The notes under the pieces: generated by a model
Databases searched by the model: none
Told to the model about the DNA's origin: nothing
Seen by the model: only the letters and a program-made list of their open reading frames with translations
Source: Phorcus lineatus
Taxonomy: Eukaryota; Mollusca; Gastropoda; Trochida; Trochidae
DNA: 64,000 bases
Reading direction: 5' to 3'
NCBI GenBank assembly: GCA_921293015.1
Contig: OV121085.1
Location: 14,409,731-14,473,730, forward strand
Shown here: piece after piece, positions 37,704 to 48,216 of the stretch
How the letters are laid out: each line of letters opens with the position of its first letter
How positions within the stretch are numbered: the stretch's first letter is position 1
Translations under genes and position numbers: made by a program

Positions 37704-38951
37704 TTCTTTACCATTCAAACGATACTGACATGCATGATATAAATGACCATTTTCATGGCAAAAATTACATTTTACATTGGATAACGGACATTGACGCCAA
37801 TAATGATCAGCTTGTCCACAACAATGACAAATACCTTTCTGCCCTTGCGGCCATTGTTGCCTTGGTCGTTGCTGCCATTGATGGGGTGACGGCTGCCAAT
37901 GCGGTTGTTGCTGTTGCCATTGTTGGGTTGACTGCTGCCATTGTGGTTGCTGCTGCTGCCATTGTTGGGTTGACTGCTGCCATTGTGGTTGTTGCTGTTG
38001 CCATTGTTGGGTTGACTGCTGCCACTGTGGTTGTTGCTGTTGCCATTGTTGGGTTGACTGCTGCCACTGCGGTTGCTGCTGCTGCCATTGTTGTGGTGCT
38101 TGCTGCCATTTCTGTCGAGGCTTTCCCTGCTGATTTGCCTGGTGATGTCTTGGTTTCCTGGTATCTTGGTCCTTGAACCTAGAAGCCAATCCATCCAGTT
38201 GTTTCTGTTGATTTGTTAACAGAGATGCAATCGTTGATAATTCAGGATTTAGGGCTGCAACAGTCGGTGCTGTTGTTCGTGTAGCAGCAATGGTTGCTTC
38301 GGCCAGCCTAACTTGATTTCCCAGTTGTTGGAGATTTGTAGACCCCTGTGGCATCACAATTGATTTTAAGCCAGGCAACAATCCATTTAGAATAACCTGA
38401 ACCAGGAAGGGTTCAGGGATGTCCATTCCTGTAGTCATCTCCTGAATCCTTTCTAGGTATGTGGTGCCGCTTTCATTGTGATTTTGGTGGTCAGTCAGGA
38501 AGGCTGTCTGACCCGCGGCATCTGCAATGTATCTACCGGTGAATTTCTGAATGAAATCTTGGACAGATGCCGGCTGCGGCTGCAAAGACTCAAACCAAGT
38601 AGCTGCAGAACCGTCTAGATATAATGGTAATATATCCAGGAAGGCTCTGTCTTCCATTTTATTATGTTTACGCCAACATTCTACTTTCCTCAGCCAATTT
38701 CTTCCGTTGCCAGTGCCCTCGAACCTGGGCACAAAACTCGTAAAGGCCGCCATGGAGGAAACTGTATGTGTTGGCGCTGGTGCTGATGGTTGTGATGACG
38801 TTGACGTTGTCGGCTCCCTTGTTGACTCAACAGTCAAGTTGTCCTCGCTCCTACTTGTTTGAGGTTGAGTCGTGTGAGCGCCGGGCTGAGATTGCGTCTG
38901 GGCCTTGCTCCTGGTCTCAATAGGGTAGTTTGATGGTTGAAAAGTCGCCAT
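37701..38951 (-). CDS. gag: gag polyprotein with two zinc knuckles
   Basis: Intact 416-codon frame from ATG at 38951 to TAG. The N-terminal region is low-complexity, a capsid-like central part follows (GNGRNWLRKVECW.., typical Gypsy Gag fold signature), then a Trp/Gln repeat, then two CCHC knuckles (CHCCGQADHYWRQC and CNFCHENGHLYHAC). Gag binds genomic RNA and forms the particle. The repeat, about residues 290-360, consists of near-identical 13-residue units (QQWQQQQPQWQQS type) encoded by a 39-bp minisatellite. Long frames on the other strand over this part are shadows. Confidence 0.9.
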   Translation of the reverse strand: MATFQPSNYPIETRSKAQTQSQPGAHTTQPQTSRSEDNLTVESTREPTTSTSSQPSAPAPTHTVSSMAAFTSFVPRFEGTGNGRNWLRKVECWRKHNKMEDRAFLDILPLYLDGSAATWFESLQPQPASVQDFIQKFTGRYIADAAGQTAFLTDHQNHNESGTTYLERIQEMTTGMDIPEPFLVQVILNGLLPGLKSIVMPQGSTNLQQLGNQVRLAEATIAATRTTAPTVAALNPELSTIASLLTNQQKQLDGLASRFKDQDTRKPRHHQANQQGKPRQKWQQAPQQWQQQQPQWQQSTQQWQQQQPQWQQSTQQWQQQQPQWQQSTQQWQQQQPQWQQSTQQWQQQQPHWQPSPHQWQQRPRQQWPQGQKGICHCCGQADHYWRQCPLSNVKCNFCHENGHLYHACQYRLNGKE

Positions 38952-38990
38952 GTACCAGGACTATATCTCTACCACGTATTAACCCTAAAA

Positions 38991-39129
38991 GGGAGGCCCC
39001 AGTATCCAAGAGTGAATGAAATTGCATGGTCCCGATTTTCAAATTTATAGTGTTGCGGACAGATTTGGTTGTCAATGTGCCAATATATGGGCGCCTGCTC
39101 AGGATGGAAGGGTCATGAGCAGGCACACA
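38991..39129 (-). repeat. duplicated pol fragment in the retrotransposon leader
   Basis: 139 bp nearly identical (one difference seen) to 37559-37697, the start of pol with the readthrough stem-loop. It sits between the primer site and gag. The 16-mer ACCACGTATTAACCCT occurs on both sides (38971-38986 and 39144-39159), so the piece is flanked by a copy of the LTR end. Confidence 0.85.
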
Positions 39130-39147
39130 TACCCGGATTCTCCACCA
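39129..39147 (-). other. candidate primer binding site
   Basis: Three bases after the 5' LTR, the RNA-sense sequence TGGTGGAGAATCCGGGTAT starts with the TGG that pairs with a tRNA CCA end. From memory it resembles the complement of tRNA-Ala with about three mismatches. The primer identity is tentative. Confidence 0.45.
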
Positions 39148-39150
39148 CGT

Positions 39151-40018
39151 ATTAACCCTAGATTGTGCGTCTGAGAGTTTTGTCCTTTCTTACTAGTTGG
39201 GGAAGTTAGCTTTAGGTAGAGATGGCGACTTTACAACATTTCAAACACCAAGACCAGAAGACCTGTTAGAGCAATGGAAATACACGACTTTATTTTTGGA
39301 ACATATGTACATCATCACACATATTGTAAACAATATAACACAAATATCATAACCAAAACCATATCACATAAATCTAAACTACAATGCGCATTACAAAACA
39401 TTATTTACACCGTATCGTAACCATGTGAATACTAACACACAATATACAATTCATATACAATAATTCTTCATACACAGTATTACACTTGCACAATATAACT
39501 AATCAAATCACAGTTTTCAACAATGTACAAGTCAGTTTATACTCCTGAACATTTAAACTTCAGAAGGCAATAGTATAGGTAATAAAGACAGTCGATTTTA
39601 GTTAAGTATTTAAACATACAGAAACACGTTGTCAAGAGTATATTCAGCTTACCTGTTAGAGCAATGGAAATACACGACTGGCGAATGTATTCTGACCAGG
39701 GTATTTATACTCTCTCACAGGTGCCTAAAGTATTTATCACGGAGGCTATTAATCTACTATTGAGTAATACACATCTGGCCATGGCAGTAGTGGGCAGATA
39801 TGTATCACTCAAATGTCCCGTTACTTAATATCCTGACCTTATAACCATCAGTTAAGCATGTTACATCTACATCAACTGGGCATGCATTACGTTAAACAAG
39901 ATGGTGTACACTGACATTTTCTATATGAGTGGGCTACATCGCTCTTTTCACAGCCGTATTAAACTAAACATTTGACAGAACAATATGCTTATTATTATGA
40001 GAATATACCATGTTAATA
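39151..40018 (-). repeat. 5' LTR with promoter
   Basis: 868 bp, direct copy of 31905-32772. In RNA sense TATAAATA (39709-39702) should drive transcription, and AATAAA (39294-39289) should define the end of R. A donor-like CAG|GTAAGC follows the first internal 29-bp repeat. An 11-nt stretch (39232-39222) is the exact complement of the gag start codon region. Confidence 0.92.
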
Positions 40019-40023
40019 CATAT

Positions 40024-40973
40024 ATGGGTTACGCGTATCGCCAAAGTTCATGGTTTGAGCGCAGCGCCGTTATCGGCGATCAGTAGCATACTACACAAGA
40101 TTATCAATTCCAGCAGCAGTAGACTGAAGATCTAATAGATAAACGTAAAGATCCTGCAAGGCTTAACTGACCCAATGATTTAAACTGGTGAAAATTAATG
40201 CCATGCGGGGAGATTTGTAGGGGAATGCAATGTTGTTTTTTTCCGCTAATGTTATGATTATTTGTTTTTCAATGTTTGGTCTGCACTTCCCGTTTGTGAG
40301 GTTACCGAATTTTGAAATCCTGACACGAGCTATTGATTAATTGCCAGAAAAAAATAATCAAAATGTTAATTTGACAAATTACTTCTTTGAGTGTTACCAA
40401 GTTGAACAGTCACATGGGATAAGTATTTAATTTCATAGATGAATGACTAGCAATGTCGCTTTACCCGACGACTGCACAATGTCGGACGTCTGTAATTAAA
40501 ATTAAAAGTTTATATCCATAACACACTATAATCATTACATCGATATCAATATGAGTATTGACTCGGAAAGATATACTACAAGCTTAAGTAGCATCCCAAA
40601 GGTTTTTTCACATCCTTGCCCATCTAAGTGTTAATGTCATGTAATACGTGATGTCTTACTTAAATTATCGTGACAGGCGAACAACAAACTGATGAAGTTC
40701 TGTTTTCGCTTACTAGGTGCAAACAATGTATGATAACATTGGCCTGTTTTATCTCTTTGAAATGATCAACGGTCAATATTTGAAAGACTCCACCTTACAG
40801 CTCATCAGACCTGAAAGGTCAAATGCAATCTGGTCATGGTAAACTTTTTCACAATTTTTTCTCCTCACAAAAACCGCTGCGACCTTTAAGTTGAATGTTT
40901 GTGGGGATTAACCTTACAGCCAGGTGATCCGAATATGATTGACCTGAACCTAAAATTGGCGTGGCAGACATTA
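40024..40973. other. intergenic, no recognised gene
   Basis: AT-rich spacer between the retrotransposon and the tandem duplication. I see no supported feature. A short ORF spanning its right end (40899-41240) has no homologue that I know. Confidence 0.5.
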
Positions 40974-42751
40974 TCCCATAAATGTATAAACAAATCTTCT
41001 CCAAACCTAATTGGCACAGGAGGACTAAATGTTAGGAGTATTATTCTTTTGACACGAAGGCTCAATTATGCAAGTTTGGTTCTGATTCCCTTCAATATGG
41101 CGTGCCAGGGTGTCAACCTTTTAAATCAAGAAACTGACCTTAGTCTGATCCCTGCGTATTGTTTGTCAACCATGCCTCCCGCTTGGAAATTTTTTTGCCT
41201 TAGTGTCGTTTGTTTAAGTGTTGGAATATGGGTTGCATAACAACACTAGACTTGAATTATGGTTATTGAGTACGGGTGGTAAAAACACTTTAGGAGAGAT
41301 TAGCAGATTAGGGATATCATGCGTGTTTACCTTTGATTTCAATCACTTAATCAATTATAGCACTTTAGAATATATTAAGATTAGAATAGAATATATTAAG
41401 ATTAGAATAGAATATATTAAGATTAGAATAGATATTTGACGTCTCATAGTATGAAAATCACTGGAATGCTGAAATCTTGCTAAGACATATTTTGACCAGT
41501 AGATAATGATAACATGTTTGAGGACCGTTCTTCGCATATTAAATACCTTTGAGGTATCATAATACATATAATATCAAAGGTATGGAGTAGATACTAACAA
41601 CAAATCCCAAAGGTGAATTCTCACGTCTCCTAAATCAAACTCACTGGAATGCTGAAAAAGACAAGACATACTTTGACAAGTAGATTATGATCACATGTTT
41701 GGTGATTGTTCTTTGGATATTAAACACCTTTTATATCTTACCCACATCTGAGCCTTTTTTCACAAAGCCACATTTTTGAAGGGTTAACCTTAACTCCCAT
41801 TTCCTTAACATTGCACTAAGATTACCTTAGTGACTTCAGATCACTTTTGAGCTTTTCGAAAGGACGCCCTGATGATAAATCATGTTAAGACAAGTGATCT
41901 ACAATGGCCAATGGTTCTCTTTTTTGGTAATTTTGGAGAGGGTTACGTATAAAGGATTTCTGTCCTAAATTCATTTTGATTGATTGTTTTCTTTTCAAAT
42001 CGAAATGAAAATGAATCTGAATTATGTGTGAAACGCTTGCTAAGCAGCATGATAAATAATAAATGATTTATTTGCATATTCTATTCTATTATTTCTATAC
42101 CCTCACATGTGTCTCATATGATTATTCAAGATGTTATGAATATCTGGCAATACATTTGCTCCCCACAAAAGTAGTTTTTAATCCTACGATATTCTCTGTT
42201 TTAATAAATTGGCATTCAACGTGATGGTGTTATTCACTACCTTTATAAATGAAAGTTTGAAGTCGACAAAAACAAACGAAACGAGGGAGTTTTTCTACAG
42301 AAAACGTTTTTTTAAGCAACACGTTGTCATTTATCATAAATATCTACAAAGAGTATCTTGAGTCAATTGTAGTATTTCCTACAAAAAAAATTATAAGTCA
42401 TGATAAGGAAATCTGTTATCTTATTGACGATGATAACGTTATTGCTATGATGTTTCTCCCTTGAACCTCTTTTTGTTAACAAATAGTCACCATATGCGAT
42501 CCCCCTAGGACAATTTGATATACAAATAGCTGCCAAATGTAAAAGAAATAAGAAGTTACAATTTAGCGTTTGCATCGGCGAGAATACTGTCGAGAGGACA
42601 GCCGATTCCTGTATTAACAAAATGATAACAAAAGAGAAATTAAACAATGAATTTACCAAATCATATTTACAATATTTAGAATAATTGTTCAAATTCCTAC
42701 ATAATTTGTTATAGAAATTATCAAAGTTAATTAAGGCTGTTATATATATAA

Positions 42752-42906
42752 ACGAAAAATTCACAAGCAATTATACAAACGAAAAATTCACAAACATTTA
42801 TACAAACGAAAAATTCACAAACATTTATACCAACGCAACGGAAAAATCACAAACGTTTATACAAACGAAAATTTCACAAACATTTATACAAACGATAAGT
42901 TCACAC
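42752..42906. repeat. 27-bp tandem repeat, copy A
   Basis: About six units of AAACGAAAAATTCACAAACA followed by TTTATAC, upstream of the signal exon. The same array is at 47559-47713 in copy B. Confidence 0.85.
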
Positions 42907-43409
42907 ACAACAGCTTGCTGATAAACGGGAACAGCTCTTCAACTCATTGTGAATGTTGATAACTTTTTTGTTTGATCAGACCCAAGAAGTTTTCAGTATG
43001 TGACGTGTAAGTTGATATCAAACATGAACCACCAATGGATAGTTATTTTGACTGACGGATCTACATGTGTATCAACCAGGAAGTAGAAGATTGATGTTTA
43101 AAAAAAACCTGTTAGTTATATACTAGTAATGGTGACGTCCTTTAAAGTTTGCACTTGATTCGATTTATAGTCTCGTCTTGAAACATAGTAACGTGTTTCC
43201 TTCAGTGTTCTATCAATTCGAGCCATAATTAGTAACACATTGTGTTGGACTATAAGTGTATCTATGTATTTATGGGCGATAAACCATACCAGGATATATT
43301 GATAAGTTCACATTTCCATTGGCCAATCAATTTCAGTAATGCTGAAAGATAAAACAAAACAACTTCCCCATAGATTGTAGAGGGTGGTTGGAATTTGCAG
43401 TTAAAAGAC

Positions 43410-44582
43410 ATGGGAAAGTTATTGCTTATCGTATTGTTTATGGTAAGATACTCGTCTGTGATATGTAAGTACCCATTAGTTGTTATGATTATTTTTAATT
43501 AAAACAAGAAATTTTGTTTCACCAAACACAAAAAAAGATTATTATGTTATCCAGATTCCTTTATTTGCATTTTTCGTCCTATCTCTTCAAGATGTTTTAA
43601 ACGACTTAAAAAAAGTAAAAGTTTAAAGAGCTTTCGAAGAAAAAGCAATCATATTGCTTCATATAGAACACTTGTATTTTGTAATATTAGTATCTAGTGG
43701 TATTTCGTTTTTAAAAATGTTGTATGTTTTGATGTTTTTCAATTAATGATTTCATTCCATCATCACGAAGGCTGTATAGATTTTTGATTTTGTTTACATT
43801 AGATGTATCTAATTGTAAATAACATGTAATATGGATTAGGTTTAGATTTAAATGCAATACTTCACCAACAAAGGTTCATAAATTTACGTTGTCCATAAGA
43901 CAACTTTTCAAAACATTTAATGGACTCATAAGGTTAGTGGTGCAACTTTAAGAAGGTTCAATTTCGAAAATGGATGTCAATGGAAAAGGCATACAATTGG
44001 TAGTAAATGGTTAATGTTTGATAACGTATAGCATATTTACCTGAGAAATAACAACTATATTATCGACATTTTCTACCATTGTCATGTAAACAAAGTGGAA
44101 CATTATTATGGTTAACGTTGTGGTATGACATTAGATTATGTTAAACATATTAACATGTTGAACAAATTTATGTTCCATCCATCTCCTTTCATTTTGTTTT
44201 CTTTCAGTGTCCCAACTAGACACACTTATAGCCTGTCCTCAGAAAAAAGTCGACACTGCGAGGTGTATGGCAGGGGACCACATTATACTGGGGTCCATTG
44301 AGTTAATTGGAAAGGATACCCGTTGTTCCTCAATGTTACCTACAGGTTCAAATCCATCTACACAAACTGGCTGTTGCAATGTTACAACTGGTGACATGAA
44401 ACTTGCCACTTTTACGCTTCCAAGTGATGACCCAACAGTGAACACAAAATTCAAACTTGCCATTAACTCCTGCAGTTTTGATAGAGATTCCTGCGTGATC
44501 CCGACAAAAGCGGAAGTGTTTCAGATGGATTATGGTGGTAGACAAGTAGACGTTGTTGCGTACAAGTATAGATGTCTTAAAG
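43410..44582 (+). CDS. receptor gene exons 1-2, copy A (signal peptide and SUEL lectin domain), partial
   Basis: Exon 43410-43464 encodes a signal peptide (MGKLLLIVLFMVRYSSVI) and ends in phase 1 at GTAAGT. Exon 44208-44582 (375 nt, phase 1 to 1) encodes a Cys-rich domain with eight Cys. Its arrangement, including C..AGD..ILG, CSFDRDSC and the closing VVAYKYRC, fits the galactose/rhamnose-binding SUEL lectin fold, though the YGR-type core is altered. The peptide is identical to copy B. No CUB, stalk or TM exon follows before copy B begins, so copy A is either an alternative 5' end, a source of a second lectin domain by splicing into copy B, or an incomplete gene. Confidence 0.6.
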
Positions 44583-44819
44583 GTCAGTGAAATGGTTATA
44601 ACAAGTTGATTGATAGTGCAAGATATTTTCAACCAGAGAATTAGAGATTAGCAGTGCAGTGGACCATAAACTTGTTTTGATAGGCCGTAGGGGTAATGGG
44701 CTGTAGGGGTTATGGGGGACTACCATCCCATAAATGTATAAACAAATCTTCTCCAAACCTAATTGCCACAGGAGGACTAAATGTTAGGAGTATTATTCTT
44801 TTGACACGAAGGCTGAATT

Positions 44820-45908
44820 GGTTAGGTCTACTAATGCCTACAGTGACGAATGCCTACAGAGAAAAACAGCTACACTGTATGTTGTGATAGTGATGCGCTT
44901 ACCTGCACATAAGTGAACTCACCCAATTAGTGTTAACGAGCTGAGGGATTGGGGGAGTAGGGGGAAGACAACTATACATGAATTAACAAAAGTGAGAAGG
45001 AACCGGCTTAATGTATTGTGAATGATGCTTCCATGTGAGAAGGAAATATATTGCTTTATAATGCATGTAACCGAAGTCCTCTTCTCTAAACATGGCAAAT
45101 CAAAGGAAAGTCGAATACAACACATCGCAGAAAGGAGGACAGCAGATACTACTAGAAGGGTACAGATACCGGCTGAACAACAGACGATTGACGTGTGTGC
45201 ACTGGAAGTGTGTTCAGGGTGGTTGCCTAGGCAAGTGTACCACAGTCGGACAGTTCCTTCGAAACCAGTCCCCACACAACCATCCACAAGAAGATCAAGT
45301 CGCGCTGAAGATCGCTGGACATGGACGGCACCATCTACTCCTGTCCACCTCTCTGGGATCAGCTGTACGTCAGCAGACGTCCGTGGTTGCTTCTTTCAGT
45401 GAAGCCTACAAGGAGAATCCTGAAGTTCACACGACTGAAGGACCAACTGGCAACTGGAGTGAAGAACCCCATTGAGTACCTGGCAGCTGCTGGACACTTG
45501 ATTAAGTTAGCTTAAGTGACTATGTACATCTGTGGGATCAATGTATGCAATGTCAAACCATAATGTTATAGAGAGTCATATATAGTGTATATATATGTAC
45601 ATGTATAATTTACATAATAATGTAAATCATTTATTAAATGATGATTTGACGTCATTTGATTTTATACGTCAAAATAAAATGTGAATGTGAGCTAAACTTT
45701 ATGAAGATATGAAACGCAAATGAATATATATGATTTACTCTAAAATATGTGTTTTGTTATCCAATTAGTCACCAAGTAAGGAGGGTCCAAGTGGGAGAGT
45801 CCACTGTAATGAAAGGGTGAAGGCTGTTAGTTTTAAAACCACTGGTGCATAAAGTTGTTTATTTAACACTGTAGGCATTTGTCACTGTAGGCATTAGTAG
45901 ACTCCGCC
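44820..45908 (+). mobile_element. FLYWCH-bearing Mutator-like transposon
   Basis: 1089 bp with inverted ends (GTCTACTAATGCCTACAGTG, then a second TGCCTACAG block). GCTGAATT at 44812-44819 and 45909-45916 is the target duplication; copy A at 41060-41067 shows the single-copy empty site (GCTCAATT). It holds only a FLYWCH zinc-finger frame and no transposase core, so it is non-autonomous. Confidence 0.8.
45092..45475 (+). CDS. FLYWCH zinc-finger ORF of the transposon
   Basis: 127 codons. Residues about 15-65 fit the FLYWCH finger: GGQQILLEGYRYRLNNRR, then WKC..GGCLGKC and a closing HNHP. FLYWCH domains occur in many Mutator-like transposases and in proteins derived from them, where they bind DNA. 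The transposase catalytic domain is missing, and the C-terminal half is in a different frame from a better-looking alternative (45321-45515), so a frameshift is likely. The terminal inverted repeats of the element lie on both sides. Confidence 0.6.
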   Translation: MANQRKVEYNTSQKGGQQILLEGYRYRLNNRRLTCVHWKCVQGGCLGKCTTVGQFLRNQSPHNHPQEDQVALKIAGHGRHHLLLSTSLGSAVRQQTSVVASFSEAYKENPEVHTTEGPTGNWSEEPH

Positions 45909-47558
45909 GCTGAATTATGTAAGTTTGGTTCTGATTCCCTTCAATATGGCGTGCCAGGGTGTCAACCTTCTAAATCAAGAAACTGACCTTAGTCTGATCC
46001 CTGCGTATTGTTTGTCAACCATGCCTCCCGCTTGGAAATTTTTTTGCCTTAGTGTCGTATGTTTAAGTGTTGGAATATGGGTTGCATAACAACACTAGAC
46101 TTGAATTATGGTTATTGAGTACGGGTGGTAAAAACCCTTTAGGAGAGATTAGCAGATTAGGGATATCACGCGTGTTTACCTTTGATTTCAATCACTTAAT
46201 CAATTATAGCACTTAAGAATATATTAAGATTAGAATATATATTTGATGTATCATAGTATGAAAATAACTGGAATGCTGAAATCTTGACAAGACATATTTT
46301 GACCAGTAGATAATGATCACATGTTTGAGGACCGTTCTTCGCATATTAAATACCTTTGAGGTATCATAGTACATATAATATCAAAGATATGGAGTAGATA
46401 CTAACAACAAATCCCAAAGGTGAATTCTCACGTCTCCTAAATCAAACTCACTGGAATGCTGAAAAAGACAAGACGTACTTTGACAAGTAGATTATGATCA
46501 CATGTTTGGTGATTGTTCTTTGCATATTAAACAACTTTTATATCTTACCCACATCTGAGCCTTTTTTCACAAAGCCACATTTTTGAAGGGTTAACCTTAA
46601 CTCCCATTTCCTTAACATTGCACTAAGATTACCTTAGTGACTTCAGATCACTTTTGATCTTTTCGAAAGGACGCCCTGGTGATAAATCATGTTAAGACAA
46701 GTGATCTACAATGGCCAATGGTTCTCTTTTTTGGTAATTTTGGAGAGGGTTACGTATAAAGGATTTCTGTCCTAAATTCATTTTGATTGATTGTTTTCTT
46801 TTCAAATCGAAATGAAAATGAATCTGAATTATGTGTGAAACGCTTGCTAAGCAGCATGATAAATAATAAATGATTTATTTGCATATTCTATTCTATTATT
46901 TCTATACCCTCACATGTGTCTCATATGATTATTCAAGATGTTATGAATATCTGGCAATACATTTGCTCCCCACAAAAGTAGTTTTTAATCCTACGATATT
47001 CTCTGTTTTAATAAATTGGCATTCAACGTGATGGTGTTATTCACTACCTTTATAAATGAAAGTTTGAAGTCGACAAAAACAAACGAAACGAGGGAGTTTT
47101 TCTACAGAAAACGTTTTTTTAAGCAACACGTTGTCATTTATCATAAATATCTACAAAGAGTATCTTGAGTCAATTGTAGTATTTCCTACAAAAAAAATTA
47201 TAAGTCATGATAAGGAAATCTGTTATCTTATTGACGATGATAACGTTATTGCTATGATGTTTCTCCCTTGAACCTCTTTTTGTTAACAAATAGTCACCAT
47301 ATGCGATCCCCCTAGGACAATTTGATATACAAATAGCTGCCAAATGTAAAAGAAATAAGAAGTTACAATTTAGCGTTTGCATCGGCGAGAATACTGTCGA
47401 GAGGACAGCCGATTCCTGTATTAACAAAATGATAACAAAAGAGAAATTAAACAATGAATTTACCAAATCATATTTACAATATTTAGAATAATTGTTCAAA
47501 TTCCTACATAATTTGTTATAGAAATTATCAAAGTTAATTAAGGCTGTTATATATATAA

Positions 47559-47713
47559 ACGAAAAATTCACAAGCAATTATACAAACGAAAAATTCACAA
47601 ACATTTATACAAACGAAAAATTCACAAACATTTATACCAACGCAACGGAAAAATCACAAACGTTTATACAAACGAAAAGTTCACAAACATTTATACAAAC
47701 GATAAGTTCACAC
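47559..47713. repeat. 27-bp tandem repeat, copy B
   Basis: Same array as 42752-42906, with one or two base differences. Confidence 0.85.
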
Positions 47714-48216
47714 ACAACAGCTTGCTGATAAACGGGAACAGCTCTTCAACTCATTGTGAATGTTGATAACTTTTTTGTTTGATCAGACCCAAGAAGTTTT
47801 CAGTATGTGACGTGTAAGTTGATATCAAACATGAACCACCAATGGATAGTTATTTTGACTGACGGATCTACATGTGTATCAACCAGGAAGTAGAAGATTG
47901 ATGTTTAAAAAAAACCTGTTAGTTATATACTAGTAATGGTGACGTCCTTTAAAGTTTGCACTTGATTCGATTTATAGTCTCGTCTTGAAACATAGTAACG
48001 TGTTTCCTTCAGTGTTCTATCAATTCGAGCCATAATTAGTAACACATTGTGTTGGACTATAAGTGTATCTATGTATTTATGGGCGATAAACCATACCAGG
48101 ATATATTGATAAGTTCACATTTCCATTGGCCAATCAATTTCAGTAATGCTGAAAGATAAAACAAAACAACTTCCCCATAGATTGTAGAGGGTGGTTGGAA
48201 TTTGCAGTTAAAAGAC

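Larger units (their letters stand above)
31905..40018 (-). mobile_element. full-length chromovirus (Ty3/Gypsy LTR retrotransposon with chromodomain)
   Basis: Two 868-bp direct LTRs flank gag and pol on the minus strand. CATAT at 31900-31904 and 40019-40023 is the 5-bp target duplication. In the parts compared I noticed only one LTR difference (near 32645 versus 39891), so the insertion is young. The order in RNA sense is 5' LTR, primer site, leader, gag, UAG, protease, RT, RNase H, integrase, chromodomain, an extra open frame, polypurine tract and 3' LTR. Pol is broken by two single-base-class frameshifts, near 35635 and 34605, so this copy should not produce full Pol. The leader holds a duplicated piece of pol. 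Confidence 0.93.
40974..44638 (+). repeat. segmental tandem duplication, copy A
   Basis: Nearly identical to 44726-49442. Apart from an inserted element of about 1.1 kb in copy B and two extra 21-bp units at 41365-41432 in copy A, the two align base for base at an offset of 4807 over most of their length, with only scattered differences. It carries the first two exons of a receptor gene. Confidence 0.92.

Noticed and set aside
37637-38176. 179-codon plus-strand frame rich in Ala/Val.
   Set aside because: It is the complement of the Gln/Trp repeat in gag.
42363-42770. 135-codon minus-strand frame, repeated identically at 47170-47577.
   Set aside because: The identity comes from the segmental duplication. 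The sequence is AT-rich, runs into the 27-bp repeat and shows no domain.
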